55,046 bases of DNA from positions 1-55,046 of the forward strand of contig JAQYLI010000023.1 of the NCBI GenBank assembly GCA_028720105.1, read 5' to 3'. The notes below the pieces were generated by a model, which ran no database searches, had not been told where the DNA came from, and saw only the letters and a program-made list of their open reading frames with translations. Below are positions 36,949 through 45,368 of the stretch, one piece after another. Numbering within the stretch: the first letter of the stretch is position 1; each line of letters begins with the position of its first letter. The stretch is from Oscillospiraceae bacterium. GTDB lineage: Bacteria > Bacillota > Clostridia > Oscillospirales > Ruminococcaceae. The translations under genes were made by a program, and so were the position numbers.

Positions 36949-37042
36949 GCGGGGAACGCCCCGCGGCGGCTTCGCGCTGTTAATTTGTTTGAATAGGTTA
37001 GTTTGTCCCCGCGCCGATAGTTTTGGCGATAACCGGACAAAC
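36949..37042 (+). repeat. Dispersed hairpin repeat, copy E (after argB)
   Basis: GCGGGG, loop AACG, CCCCGC directly after the argB stop, then GGCGGCTTCGCGCTGTTAAT. A second inverted repeat GTTTGTCC (37001-37008) / GGACAAAC (37035-37042) encloses an inner CGCC / GGCG pair. The hairpin resembles copy A with a compensating change (GCGGGT/ACCCGC there). Confidence 0.55.
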
Positions 37043-37094
37043 TTGAAGCTGCATAATTTTTATAAAAATGCAAAGTGATAAGGAGCTGATACAA

Positions 37095-38264
37095 ATGTCA
37101 ACCATAGAAAAATTCAACGAACACGTAATGCAGACCTACGGCAGACTGCCCATAGTCCTTGAAAAAGGAAATGGACGTGAAGCCGTTGACGAAAACGGAA
37201 AAGAATACATAGACTTCGGCAGCGGCATAGGCACAAACTCCCTCGGCTACTGCGACGAAAAGTGGGCAGACGCCGTATGCGCACAGGTGCGTTCCATACA
37301 GCACACCTCAAACTATTTCTACACCAAGGTGCAGGCAGACTTTGCCGAACGTCTCTGCGCTGTCACAGGCTATAAAAACGTGTTCTTCGGCAATTCGGGA
37401 GCGGAGGCAAATGAATGCGCCATAAAGCTTGCAAGGAAATATTCCTTCGATAAATACGGCAAGGGCAGGCACACCATTGTCACCCTTGTAAACTCCTTCC
37501 ACGGCAGAACAATAGCCACCCTTTCCGCAACGGGACAGGAGGTTTTCCACAATTACTTCTTCCCCTTTGTTGAAGGCTTTGTGAATGTTCCCGCAAACGA
37601 TATTGAAGCGCTCCGCAAGCTTATTTCCGAGGATAAGACCATCTGCGCAGTAATGTTCGAGTTCGTTCAGGGCGAGGGCGGCGTAAATCCTCTTGACAAG
37701 GCTTTTGTGGAGGAGATTTTCAAGCTCTGCGGCGAAAATGATATCCTCACCATTGCTGATGAAGTTCAGACAGGCGTGGGCAGAACGGGAACCTTCCTTG
37801 CCTCCGAGCAATATGGCGTAAAGCCCGATATCACCTCTCTTGCAAAGGGAATCGCAGGGGGCGTGCCTATGGGAGCCTGCCTTGCATCGGAAAAATGCGC
37901 CGATGTTCTTGTGAAGGGCACTCACGGCTCCACCTTCGGCGGCAATCCCATTGCCTGCGCAGGAGCAAACGCAGTTCTTGACAGAGTTACCGAAAAGGGC
38001 TTCCTTGAGGACGTAATGAAGAAAAGCGAGTATTTTAAAAAGAAGCTTTCGGCTATCCCCGAGGTTGAGGGCGTTGACGGCTTAGGCTTGATGCTGGGCG
38101 TAAGGCTCAAGACCAAAAAGGCTGCGGATATCCTTACCGCCGCCGCCGAAAAGGGACTTCTCATTCTCACCGCCAAGGAAAAGCTCCGTTTCCTGCCCCC
38201 TCTTACCATTACCTATGAGGAAATCGACAAGGGAATGGAAATACTCGGAAGTCTGTTGGCGTAA
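37095..38264 (+). CDS. argD: Acetylornithine aminotransferase
   Basis: PLP-dependent transfer of the amino group from glutamate to N-acetylglutamate semialdehyde. 390 residues. The PLP lysine is in SLAKGIAGGVPMG, with ADEVQTGVGRTG and NSGAEANECAIK as further class III aminotransferase marks. I use the ATG at 37095 with AAGGAG upstream; the frame is open from 37068. An imperfect TGCAT...ATGCA palindrome at 37050-37072 lies just upstream and may be an operator. Confidence 0.95.
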   Translation: MSTIEKFNEHVMQTYGRLPIVLEKGNGREAVDENGKEYIDFGSGIGTNSLGYCDEKWADAVCAQVRSIQHTSNYFYTKVQADFAERLCAVTGYKNVFFGNSGAEANECAIKLARKYSFDKYGKGRHTIVTLVNSFHGRTIATLSATGQEVFHNYFFPFVEGFVNVPANDIEALRKLISEDKTICAVMFEFVQGEGGVNPLDKAFVEEIFKLCGENDILTIADEVQTGVGRTGTFLASEQYGVKPDITSLAKGIAGGVPMGACLASEKCADVLVKGTHGSTFGGNPIACAGANAVLDRVTEKGFLEDVMKKSEYFKKKLSAIPEVEGVDGLGLMLGVRLKTKKAADILTAAAEKGLLILTAKEKLRFLPPLTITYEEIDKGMEILGSLLA

Positions 38265-38316
38265 TTCTAATTGGATTTTAATCTGCGGCTAATATGATAT
38301 GAACCTGCAAATGCTA

Positions 38317-38341
38317 TTATATCACCAAAGGGGTGATATAA
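38317..38341 (+). promoter_or_regulatory. Hairpin holding the ribosome site of a 29-codon gene
   Basis: Perfect 10-bp inverted repeat TTATATCACC / GGTGATATAA with loop AAAGG. The last base touches the ATG at 38342, and the Shine-Dalgarno AAAGGGG lies in the loop and 3' arm, so the folded mRNA would hide the start site. Confidence 0.6.
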
Positions 38342-38431
38342 ATGCGTAAGCAAAATTGTTATTTCCTGCTTGATATTATCGGTGATATCATTGAAGCTGC
38401 CGTTGAAATAGTAATCGATCTGATAAATTAA
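38342..38431 (+). CDS. 29-residue amphipathic peptide between argD and argF
   Basis: Reads MRKQNCYFLLDIIGDIIEAA followed by VEIVIDLIN and a TAA. It has a strong ribosome site (AAAGGGGTGAT) and an overlying hairpin. The sequence alternates blocks of Ile/Leu/Val/Phe with Asp/Glu at helix spacing, as in small membrane-binding peptides. Not similar to any peptide I can name. It ends 19 bases before argF. Could be a leader peptide, a small regulator or a toxin-like peptide; chance is possible but the translation signals argue against it. Confidence 0.55.
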   Translation: MRKQNCYFLLDIIGDIIEAAVEIVIDLIN

Positions 38432-38450
38432 AAAACGGAGGTAAACCACT

Positions 38451-39359
38451 ATGAAGCACCTGCTCAAAATGTCCGATCTTTCAAAGGCTGATATCATTGA
38501 GATCTTAAACCTTGCAGACCAGCTTAAATATGAGTTGAAGCACAACATTCCCCACCGCCACCTTGAGGGCAAGACCCTGGGAATGATATTCCAGAAGTCC
38601 TCCACACGTACACGCGTATCCTTTGAAACGGGAATGTACCAGCTGGGCGGAAATGCGCTGTTTCTCTCCTCACGTGACCTGCAGATAGGCAGGGGCGAGC
38701 CTGTGCAGGATACCGCCCGTGTCCTCTCCCGCTACCTTGACGGAATAATGATACGCACCTTTGCTCAGAAAGAGGTTGAAGATCTTTCCGAGTTTGGCAA
38801 TATCCCCATTATAAACGGTCTTACAGATTACTGCCACCCCTGCCAGGTGCTTGCAGACCTTATGACCATTCGCGAGTACAAGGGACAGTTTGACGGACTG
38901 AAAATGTGCTACATAGGCGACGGAAACAATATGGCAAACTCCCTTATCGTAGGCGGACTTACGGTAGGAATGGAAGTTGCAATTGCCTGCCCCGAGGGAT
39001 ACCGTCCCGACCCCACAGTTCTTGAATTTACCAAGGCATACGGCGACAAGTTCACCCTTACTGACAAGCCCGTGGAAGCTGCCGCAAATGCAGATGTGCT
39101 TTTCACCGATGTATGGGCATCAATGGGACAGGAGGGCGAAGCGGAAATTCGCCGCAAGGCATTCGCAGGCTATCAGATAAACGACGAGGTAATGGCAGCC
39201 GCAAAGCGTGACGCAATGGTACAGCACTGCCTGCCTGCACACCGTGAAGAGGAGATAACCGCAAAGGTGTTCGAGGAACACGCAGAGGAAATTTTCGACG
39301 AGGCAGAAAACCGTCTCCACGCTCAGAAGGCAGTTATGGTCAAGCTGATGAAATCATAA
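38451..39359 (+). CDS. argF: Ornithine carbamoyltransferase
   Basis: Makes citrulline from ornithine and carbamoyl phosphate. The 302 residues include the carbamoyl phosphate loop SSTRTRVSFE (about 50-59), HPCQ and the ornithine-binding HCLPAHREEEI near residue 262. GGAGGT precedes the ATG. Last arg gene of the cluster; no carAB is in the window. Confidence 0.96.
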   Translation: MKHLLKMSDLSKADIIEILNLADQLKYELKHNIPHRHLEGKTLGMIFQKSSTRTRVSFETGMYQLGGNALFLSSRDLQIGRGEPVQDTARVLSRYLDGIMIRTFAQKEVEDLSEFGNIPIINGLTDYCHPCQVLADLMTIREYKGQFDGLKMCYIGDGNNMANSLIVGGLTVGMEVAIACPEGYRPDPTVLEFTKAYGDKFTLTDKPVEAAANADVLFTDVWASMGQEGEAEIRRKAFAGYQINDEVMAAAKRDAMVQHCLPAHREEEITAKVFEEHAEEIFDEAENRLHAQKAVMVKLMKS

Positions 39360-39386
39360 CTTCTTTCAAAATCCATAATAAATAAA

Positions 39387-39429
39387 CGGCAGCAAGGTTC
39401 TGATAATGGTAGTCAGAGCCTTGCTGCCG
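39387..39429. terminator. Bidirectional terminator between argF and the radical SAM operon
   Basis: CGGCAGCAAGG / CCTTGCTGCCG extended by TCTGA / TCAGA around a loop of 9 bases. It separates the plus-strand arginine cluster from the end of the convergent minus-strand operon. The T runs are short on both sides. Confidence 0.7.
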
Positions 39430-39439
39430 CGTGTTTTCA

Positions 39440-40471
39440 TCATAAAAGCGCCGTCTCAGCGCCGATAATTCCCGTCGGAGCATTTTTTCCGTCTAAAGAC
39501 ACCGAATAAAATCTGCTGCCGTATTTTACGGAGCGGAGCCTATCCATTGCGCCGCAAAGCGGGTTGTTTTCAAAGCCGCCCCACAGCAGCAGGGAAAAGT
39601 CCGTCTGCGCCGCCGCCGAACGGAGAAAATCCGAGCACAGCTTTCTGTCACTGTTCCTGATATAGAGATATGACACAACACCGTGATCTATTATACTGTC
39701 CGCTTTTGGAAATTCGGGATATCCCAGCAGCTTTGTCGGCAGCTTTGATATCAGCTTGTATATGCCGCCGTAGGAAAGCATTTTATACTGCTTGTGCGCC
39801 TTCTGGTCGGATATGAAGCAGCAGGCGATGATCTCTCCGTTTTCACGGAGGGAGTAAAAATGTCCCTCTCCGAAGCCGCCGCATTTGTAATTCACGGGAA
39901 CGTGATCCATATGCGAAAAATAGTTTTCCATAAGCTTGTCAAATCCGTCAAAATTATCCTTCTCCACGGGAATAATATTTTTCCCCTCGTTAAAGCAGTA
40001 TGTGGTATAATGCCCGAGATAATTATATACGGGCATATTTTTATGTCCTTTTTCCAGCATTGCTATAGCGGCGGCATTATCGTCAAGAATGGTGGTATAG
40101 CAGTATTTGCAGTCGGAAATATTATCGAACAGGAACGAATACGCTTTTGCGATGAATGATATTTTTCTGCGGTAATCGGGGTGTATTTTCAGCCCTGTAA
40201 GATATGCGCATTTTTCCGCAGTGCCGTTCACATATTCCATTCGTATGACCGCTCCGCCTACTGCGGCTGTGCGGCGGTTTTCATTGTCCGTGACCACAAG
40301 TATCGCCGCGCTGTCGCCGTCGGCGCAGAAGGACTCATATGGCTTCGGGTCACGGAGATATTTTACGCTGAGTCCGCCGCTGAAGCCCTCGCTGTGAAAT
40401 ATCTCCCGTATGCCGTCGTTATCGCTGTCGGCGGCAAGACGGAGAGTGTATTTGTTATTTTGGAAATTCAT
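39440..40471 (-). CDS. GNAT-family acyltransferase-like protein
   Basis: About 343 residues. An N-terminal acetyltransferase-like domain (residues about 8-150) has the beta-strand/acyl-CoA loop region AYLTGLKIHPDYRRKISFIA and TTILDDNAAAIAMLEKG, typical of GNAT folds. The C-terminal half looks like a second, diverged acyltransferase-type domain. I start at the ATG at 40471, 9 bases after GGAG. It overlaps the upstream radical SAM gene by 17 bases and is the last gene of the operon. The acyl donor and acceptor are unknown. Confidence 0.75.
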   Translation of the reverse strand: MNFQNNKYTLRLAADSDNDGIREIFHSEGFSGGLSVKYLRDPKPYESFCADGDSAAILVVTDNENRRTAAVGGAVIRMEYVNGTAEKCAYLTGLKIHPDYRRKISFIAKAYSFLFDNISDCKYCYTTILDDNAAAIAMLEKGHKNMPVYNYLGHYTTYCFNEGKNIIPVEKDNFDGFDKLMENYFSHMDHVPVNYKCGGFGEGHFYSLRENGEIIACCFISDQKAHKQYKMLSYGGIYKLISKLPTKLLGYPEFPKADSIIDHGVVSYLYIRNSDRKLCSDFLRSAAAQTDFSLLLWGGFENNPLCGAMDRLRSVKYGSRFYSVSLDGKNAPTGIIGAETALL

Positions 40472-41786
40472 CAAGGTTTTCTCCTATGGGCACGTTCATT
40501 TTCCGGTCTACCTCGCCGCCGATACGCAGGTTCATTCCCCAGAAAAGTCCCCACATAAGCGGACTTGTTCTTCCCAGCGATGCAAAGCCGCGGCTCAGTA
40601 CAGTTTTCGGGCTTGAAAATTCCTTGCGCGCATTCCGGCAAAGTATGCTGAGCTTCTCTGCGGAAATGCTCTTTGGCTCAAAGGCAAGCTCGCCGTAATT
40701 ATACCCCTCCGCAAGCCACCATTTATCATAGATAAGACGATTTTCCGCTTTCAGTCTGTCATACAGAGGAGTATTGGGGAAAGGCAGAAGATGATTGAAT
40801 GCGGCGGTATAAAAATTATGCTTCTTTGCAAATTCCAGAGCGTCGTTCACAGTATGTTCGCAGTCGTTGTCATAGCCGAAAACAAAGGTAGCGTATATCC
40901 CGATACCTGCGTCGTGGATACGTTTTACCAGCTCGTCGCGCTCGCCCAGGGCATAGTTGAAAGACTTGTTCATCTGGGCAAGGTTTTCCTTATCAAGGCT
41001 CTCGAAGCCGATAAGGATTATCTCGCAGCCGCTTTTTTTCATAGCTCGAAGCAGCTTTTCGTCCTTTGCCATTGACAGCGTGCCCTGTCCCGCCCACTTG
41101 ATATTAAGGGGCGTGATATCCTCAAAAAGGCTTATGGCGTTTCGTCTGTCGGCAACCAGATTATCGTCCACAAGGAATGTATATCTATGCTGGGAGCGTT
41201 TTATATCGTCCACGATAAGGCTATGGTCGCGGCAATAGTATTTTGCGCAGTAGAATTTTGAAATTGAGCAGAATTCACAGCTGTGACAGCAGCCTCTTCC
41301 CGTTTCCACCAGCGATACGGGAAGATATTTTTTCCCCCTGAATATACTTTTGTCGGGGCGGATATCATACTCCCCAACCCCCCCTGTATAGCGCTTTTTT
41401 AAAGAGCCGTTCCGCACATCTCGAAGCATTTCTGCCCAGACGGTCTCTGCATTGCCCGCTATCACGCTGTCGCAGTATTCCGCCGTTTCCTCGGGGCAGA
41501 GGGTCGTATGATAGCCGCCCATTACCACGGGTATGCCGCGGCTGCGGAATTTCTCCGCTATCTTATAGCTGCGGCGCGCGGTATATGTTTCCACGGTGAT
41601 GCACACAAGGTCGGTCACGGTATCATAATCTATCAGCTCGATACGGTCGTCAAAAAACTCCGTTTCTATATCGGGAGGAGTCAGCGCTTTAAGGACGGCT
41701 ATGGTCAACGGCTCCATTTTCCAGGTGCCGATATATTTCTCGCCGGGCTTTTTTCCTATGGCAGGAAGAATAAAGGTTATTTTCAT
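40455..41786 (-). CDS. B12-binding radical SAM protein (fifth of five)
   Basis: 443 residues. N-terminal cobalamin-binding Rossmann-type domain (about 1-135) with MGGYHTTLCPEE; radical SAM domain with the CxxxCxxC cluster at C166, C170, C173 (GRGCCHSCEFC), IILIGFES as the beta-strand after the substrate helix, and a C-terminal extension with WWL and LAFEPKSISAEKLS. Shares MEPLTIAVLKALTPPDIE with the gene at 45355, so it belongs to the same subfamily. The ATG at 41786 starts at the conserved MKITFILPA; the frame is open to 41939 but lies within the intergenic gap and previous gene. Confidence 0.88.
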   Translation of the reverse strand: MKITFILPAIGKKPGEKYIGTWKMEPLTIAVLKALTPPDIETEFFDDRIELIDYDTVTDLVCITVETYTARRSYKIAEKFRSRGIPVVMGGYHTTLCPEETAEYCDSVIAGNAETVWAEMLRDVRNGSLKKRYTGGVGEYDIRPDKSIFRGKKYLPVSLVETGRGCCHSCEFCSISKFYCAKYYCRDHSLIVDDIKRSQHRYTFLVDDNLVADRRNAISLFEDITPLNIKWAGQGTLSMAKDEKLLRAMKKSGCEIILIGFESLDKENLAQMNKSFNYALGERDELVKRIHDAGIGIYATFVFGYDNDCEHTVNDALEFAKKHNFYTAAFNHLLPFPNTPLYDRLKAENRLIYDKWWLAEGYNYGELAFEPKSISAEKLSILCRNARKEFSSPKTVLSRGFASLGRTSPLMWGLFWGMNLRIGGEVDRKMNVPIGENLDEFPK

Positions 41787-41811
41787 AATATGATCTCCGT
41801 AAGATGAAAAC

Positions 41812-43146
41812 TTATAAAACGGGTATATCGGAATTGTCGCACATAACCTCGCGGGTAAACTTATGCCATTTGTCGGCATAGCCCTTATACCCCAGATTAA
41901 GCGGTACCGACAGCCACGGACTGTGGGTAAAGGGGGCAAGGCGCTTCATTATATTTCCCGTGGAATATGTAGCGCGCCACGCCCTGTCGGTGCCCTCCTC
42001 CAGCTGTTCGGCGGTCATTTTTTTCGGCTTGAAAACGCAGTGCTGTACGTCGTACATTGCCCAGTTGCGCTCGATTATCCTTCCTTCTTTTTCCAGCTGC
42101 ATATAATATCCCGTCTGCGGAAAGGGCGTTAATATCGAGTAACGCGGCAGGTCGATCTTTGCTTTGATGACCATCTCCACCGTGCGGTCGAAAACGCTTT
42201 CGTCCTCCTCGTCGCCGCCGAATGCAAAGCAGCCTTGAACGAGTATGCCGTTATCGTGAAGCTTTTCCATAAGGTCAATATAGCTGTTCACCTTGTTCAC
42301 GCCCTTATGGATATAGCTCTGGGATTCCTGGGTAATGGATTCAAAGCCGATAAGCAGACCCTTGCAGCCGCTTTTGCGGAATACTGTCATAAGCTCGTCG
42401 TCAATGCCCACAGACGAGGTAACAAGTCCCAGCCAGATTATTTTCAGCGGTATGATGGCGTTAAAAAGCTCCAGAGCATATTGACGGTCGGTTATGAGAT
42501 TTACATCGGGGAAAACCACGTGCTTTGTATTAAGCGCCTCTATCTCTGCAACAACTTCCCTGACGGGACGCTTATACACCGTTCTTCCAAAAGCGGCAGG
42601 ATATGCGCAGAAGCTGCAGGTATGACAGCAGCCCCGTATGGCTTCAACGGTCTTGGTGGTGATATACCGCCCCGACCTAAGCAGCTCCCGTCGGGGCGTG
42701 GGTCTGCCCTCAATGGTAAAATCGTCGTTCTGACGATATAAATTCCGATGCTCGCCTTTGAGGTAATCATATATGAACTGCGGAAAGGTCTGCTCGGAAA
42801 AGCCTGTGAAAACCACATCTGCGTGCTGTGCGGCTTCCTCGGGGAGCATTGACGGGTGAACGCCGCCCATAAACACCGTCTTTCCCTTTTTGCGGAAATA
42901 ATCGGCGTAGGCGTAACAGCGGGGAGCCGTACCCGTTATGCAGGTAATGCCGATAAGCTCCGCGTCAATATCCAGAGGTATCTTCTCCGCAGTTTCATCG
43001 TATATTTTTATCTCAGCGTCAACGTCCTGCGGCACAAGGGCTGCAAGGGTCGTAAGAGTCAGGGGAGCATAATGGAGCGACCTTCCGAAGCTTCCCGAAT
43101 ATCTGTGCATTGCCCCCGCAGGAGCAAGAAAAGCGATCTTCAGCAT
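41812..43146 (-). CDS. B12-binding radical SAM protein (fourth of five)
   Basis: 444 residues. Cobalamin-binding domain (about 1-135, MGGVHPSMLPEEAA), radical SAM domain with cluster cysteines C173, C177, C180 (RGCCHTCSFCAYP), GLLIGFES strand, and C-terminal domain with HCVFKPKKMTAEQLEEG. The cysteine spacing and the C-terminal region match the gene at 48001, defining a second subfamily in this operon. The start ATG directly abuts the stop of the GH3-family gene. Reaction unknown; relatives do methylations, ring changes or C-C bond formation. Confidence 0.88.
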   Translation of the reverse strand: MLKIAFLAPAGAMHRYSGSFGRSLHYAPLTLTTLAALVPQDVDAEIKIYDETAEKIPLDIDAELIGITCITGTAPRCYAYADYFRKKGKTVFMGGVHPSMLPEEAAQHADVVFTGFSEQTFPQFIYDYLKGEHRNLYRQNDDFTIEGRPTPRRELLRSGRYITTKTVEAIRGCCHTCSFCAYPAAFGRTVYKRPVREVVAEIEALNTKHVVFPDVNLITDRQYALELFNAIIPLKIIWLGLVTSSVGIDDELMTVFRKSGCKGLLIGFESITQESQSYIHKGVNKVNSYIDLMEKLHDNGILVQGCFAFGGDEEDESVFDRTVEMVIKAKIDLPRYSILTPFPQTGYYMQLEKEGRIIERNWAMYDVQHCVFKPKKMTAEQLEEGTDRAWRATYSTGNIMKRLAPFTHSPWLSVPLNLGYKGYADKWHKFTREVMCDNSDIPVL

Positions 43147-44667
43147 TTATTTTCCCCTCACAAAATATGGTTTCCAGCCGCTTTTGCAGGTCAGCAGACA
43201 GGGCTTTATATCGCCTATCCGCATACCCTCATCGGCAAGCTTTGCGATGTACGCCTTATACGGCTCGTCCGATACGATACAGACCTGCGCCGCCTGAAGC
43301 TGCCCCAGTTCACGGCAGTAGTTATAATGATAGCTTTCGCAAAGGGCGCTGTCAAGCATATCCGCAGAAATATCCCTGCACTCGGTATAAAGTCGGTAGA
43401 AATTGCCCTCGGGTGCAAGCAGGCAGAATTTATTTTCCGCTCCCAGCTTTAAAAGCACGCTGCGCACAAAATCCTCGGTCAGCTTTTCCCCGAACATATC
43501 GCAGGAAACGCCGTTTCTGCGCAGAAATCTTATCCTCGGCGCAGCGTCGGGATATACCTCCAGCACACGGATAATATCCCCTGTGCAGTATCTGTAAAAG
43601 CCGCCGCCCGTGGTGACGATAACTTCATATTCTCCCTTTTGCAGACCGTCAGCGGTATATATCTTTTCGTCGGCAAGACTGCGAAACTCAAAAAAATGCG
43701 ACCTTACGCTGAGCCTGCTCCCCTCTTCGCCGACTATGGGAAAGGAAACAAAGCACTCCGTTGCAAGCAGTCCCTTCGGCTGGATATAAACTCCGGGAAA
43801 CAGCTTTTTTATGTTCTCCGCCTGCTCCGCCGAAGAGCCGTCCGTCCAGCAGCTGATTATTTTCAGCTTCGGGAATATTTTATCAAAGCGGTCATTTTCC
43901 GCCGCACGGAAAAATTCCCACCGCTCTTTCTCAGGCAGGTTATCGGAAAGCCTTTGAGCATTGTCCCGTATATATCCGCACAGTATCGACAGAAAGGACG
44001 GGCTCCAGACGGATATGAGAGTAAGCTCTTTACAGCGCAGAAGCTGAGCGGCGGTATCAAGATAGAAGCTGTCCCTGTCCGACGCAAACTTCACGCTGCC
44101 GTCCACGGCGAAAAGAGCGTTCATTATATGCTGCACCGCTTTGCCGAAATACTCGCTGTCCTCCTCGAAGCCGATGGGGATACCGCACTCCGTGAAGCTT
44201 TTCCCCTGAGTTACAGGGGTTATTGACCAGTAGCTTTTTCCGCTGTCCGCTCCCTTTACCCCGTTATAAATATCCCATAGCCACGGCATTATGCCCCGCT
44301 GAAATTCACGTTTCAGCGACGGCGTATAGGGTATCATTTTTCTGCCCCCCGATGAGCCGCTTGTAAGCTCCATAAGTATAACGTCCTCGGCAGTCAGTAC
44401 AGCCTTTTCTCCCCGACATATCCTATCAATATACGTCTCGTAATCCTCGTATTTCGTCAGAGGGACTTTCTCGGCAAAGTCCTTATAGCTGTGAATATCC
44501 TCAAAATGATATTTCCTGCCGTATACCGTATCCTTGTTTGTGCAGAGCAGTTTTAAAAGATACCTTTCCTGCTCACTGCGGATATTTTTTACGGACATAA
44601 AACGGCGGTATTCGCTGCCGTAAACGAGACGGCATATGCCATTTAACAGCCTGCATTTCACGCTCAT
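43147..44667 (-). CDS. GH3-family adenylate-forming enzyme
   Basis: About 506 residues, similar to GH3 acyl-acid amido synthetases, which activate a carboxylate with ATP and pass it to an amine. The nucleotide motif is ELTSGSSGGRKMIPYT (compare SSGTS-GERK in plant GH3), followed by LLATECFVSFP and FYRYCTGDIIRVLE, the family's second and third ATP/acyl motifs. The ATG at 44667 overlaps the upstream stop as ATGA; an in-frame extension to 44727 is inside that gene. In this operon it probably activates an acid intermediate or product; amine partner unknown. Confidence 0.82.
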   Translation of the reverse strand: MSVKCRLLNGICRLVYGSEYRRFMSVKNIRSEQERYLLKLLCTNKDTVYGRKYHFEDIHSYKDFAEKVPLTKYEDYETYIDRICRGEKAVLTAEDVILMELTSGSSGGRKMIPYTPSLKREFQRGIMPWLWDIYNGVKGADSGKSYWSITPVTQGKSFTECGIPIGFEEDSEYFGKAVQHIMNALFAVDGSVKFASDRDSFYLDTAAQLLRCKELTLISVWSPSFLSILCGYIRDNAQRLSDNLPEKERWEFFRAAENDRFDKIFPKLKIISCWTDGSSAEQAENIKKLFPGVYIQPKGLLATECFVSFPIVGEEGSRLSVRSHFFEFRSLADEKIYTADGLQKGEYEVIVTTGGGFYRYCTGDIIRVLEVYPDAAPRIRFLRRNGVSCDMFGEKLTEDFVRSVLLKLGAENKFCLLAPEGNFYRLYTECRDISADMLDSALCESYHYNYCRELGQLQAAQVCIVSDEPYKAYIAKLADEGMRIGDIKPCLLTCKSGWKPYFVRGK

Positions 44668-45368
44668 CCGAAAAGCAGCTCCGCCGCACGCTTTTTCAGG
44701 GCAGCTCTGTCTATCCTTGCAATGCACGCCAGATCGTTTCCCTTGATATATCCGGGATTTCTTTCGCAGAAATATGCAATATCCTTATTTTTCATTTCAC
44801 GCTCTCCCACGTCCGCAACTCCTGCTCTCAGCTTGTCCTTGAGATGGCTGTACTTTATCACGCCGTCTGTTTTGTCGTATTCATCGGGGTAAAGCTTCTG
44901 TGCATAAGCGTCTATGATATTTTGGATATGCAGGGGAGTCTCCTTATTGCAGCAGGGGTAAAATTCTTTCCAGAAAAGGGGCAGTATACGGTATGTTTTA
45001 TATCCCTTGCAGATAAGGAACCAGTAAAATTCATCGTATTTTTCCCCGTACCCGAACCAGAAATCCGCCCACACCTTAAACAGCTCAATATCGCCCCAGT
45101 ACGATCTATGTATAATTGTATCCCCCGAAAAAACGCCGTGTATTGTCCGACCGTCGGCTTCGACCTCCATTACCTTTTGCGTGGTAAAGCCCACAAGTCC
45201 CGCAGTATCGTGGTAAAGGGCAAGGCAGTAGTCCTTATCGTAAAAATCACGGAGAAACACCTGCTCATCGGTATCGTCGTAAAACTCCGCCATAAGACGG
45301 TACATCTGAGATACCTCTTCCCGTGAATATTCGCTTACGGGCTGTATCTTTCCATTAAGCATCATCAT
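44664..45368 (-). CDS. Probable GNAT-like acyltransferase
   Basis: 234 residues starting with three possible ATGs behind AAAGGCGG. LALYHDTAGLVGFTTQKVMEV then FSGDTIIHRSYWGD resembles the central beta strands of GNAT-fold N-acyltransferases with a conserved SGDT-YWG pattern; WFLICKGYKTYRILPLFWKEFYP follows. No clear acyl-CoA loop, so the assignment is moderate. Overlaps the radical SAM gene upstream by 14 bases and the GH3 gene downstream by 4. Confidence 0.6.
   Translation of the reverse strand: MMMLNGKIQPVSEYSREEVSQMYRLMAEFYDDTDEQVFLRDFYDKDYCLALYHDTAGLVGFTTQKVMEVEADGRTIHGVFSGDTIIHRSYWGDIELFKVWADFWFGYGEKYDEFYWFLICKGYKTYRILPLFWKEFYPCCNKETPLHIQNIIDAYAQKLYPDEYDKTDGVIKYSHLKDKLRAGVADVGEREMKNKDIAYFCERNPGYIKGNDLACIARIDRAALKKRAAELLFG

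Noticed and set aside
33009..37042. CRISPR-like repeat array from the repeated hairpins
   Set aside because: Copies are kilobases apart, lie between genes and vary in sequence; no regular spacers and no cas genes.
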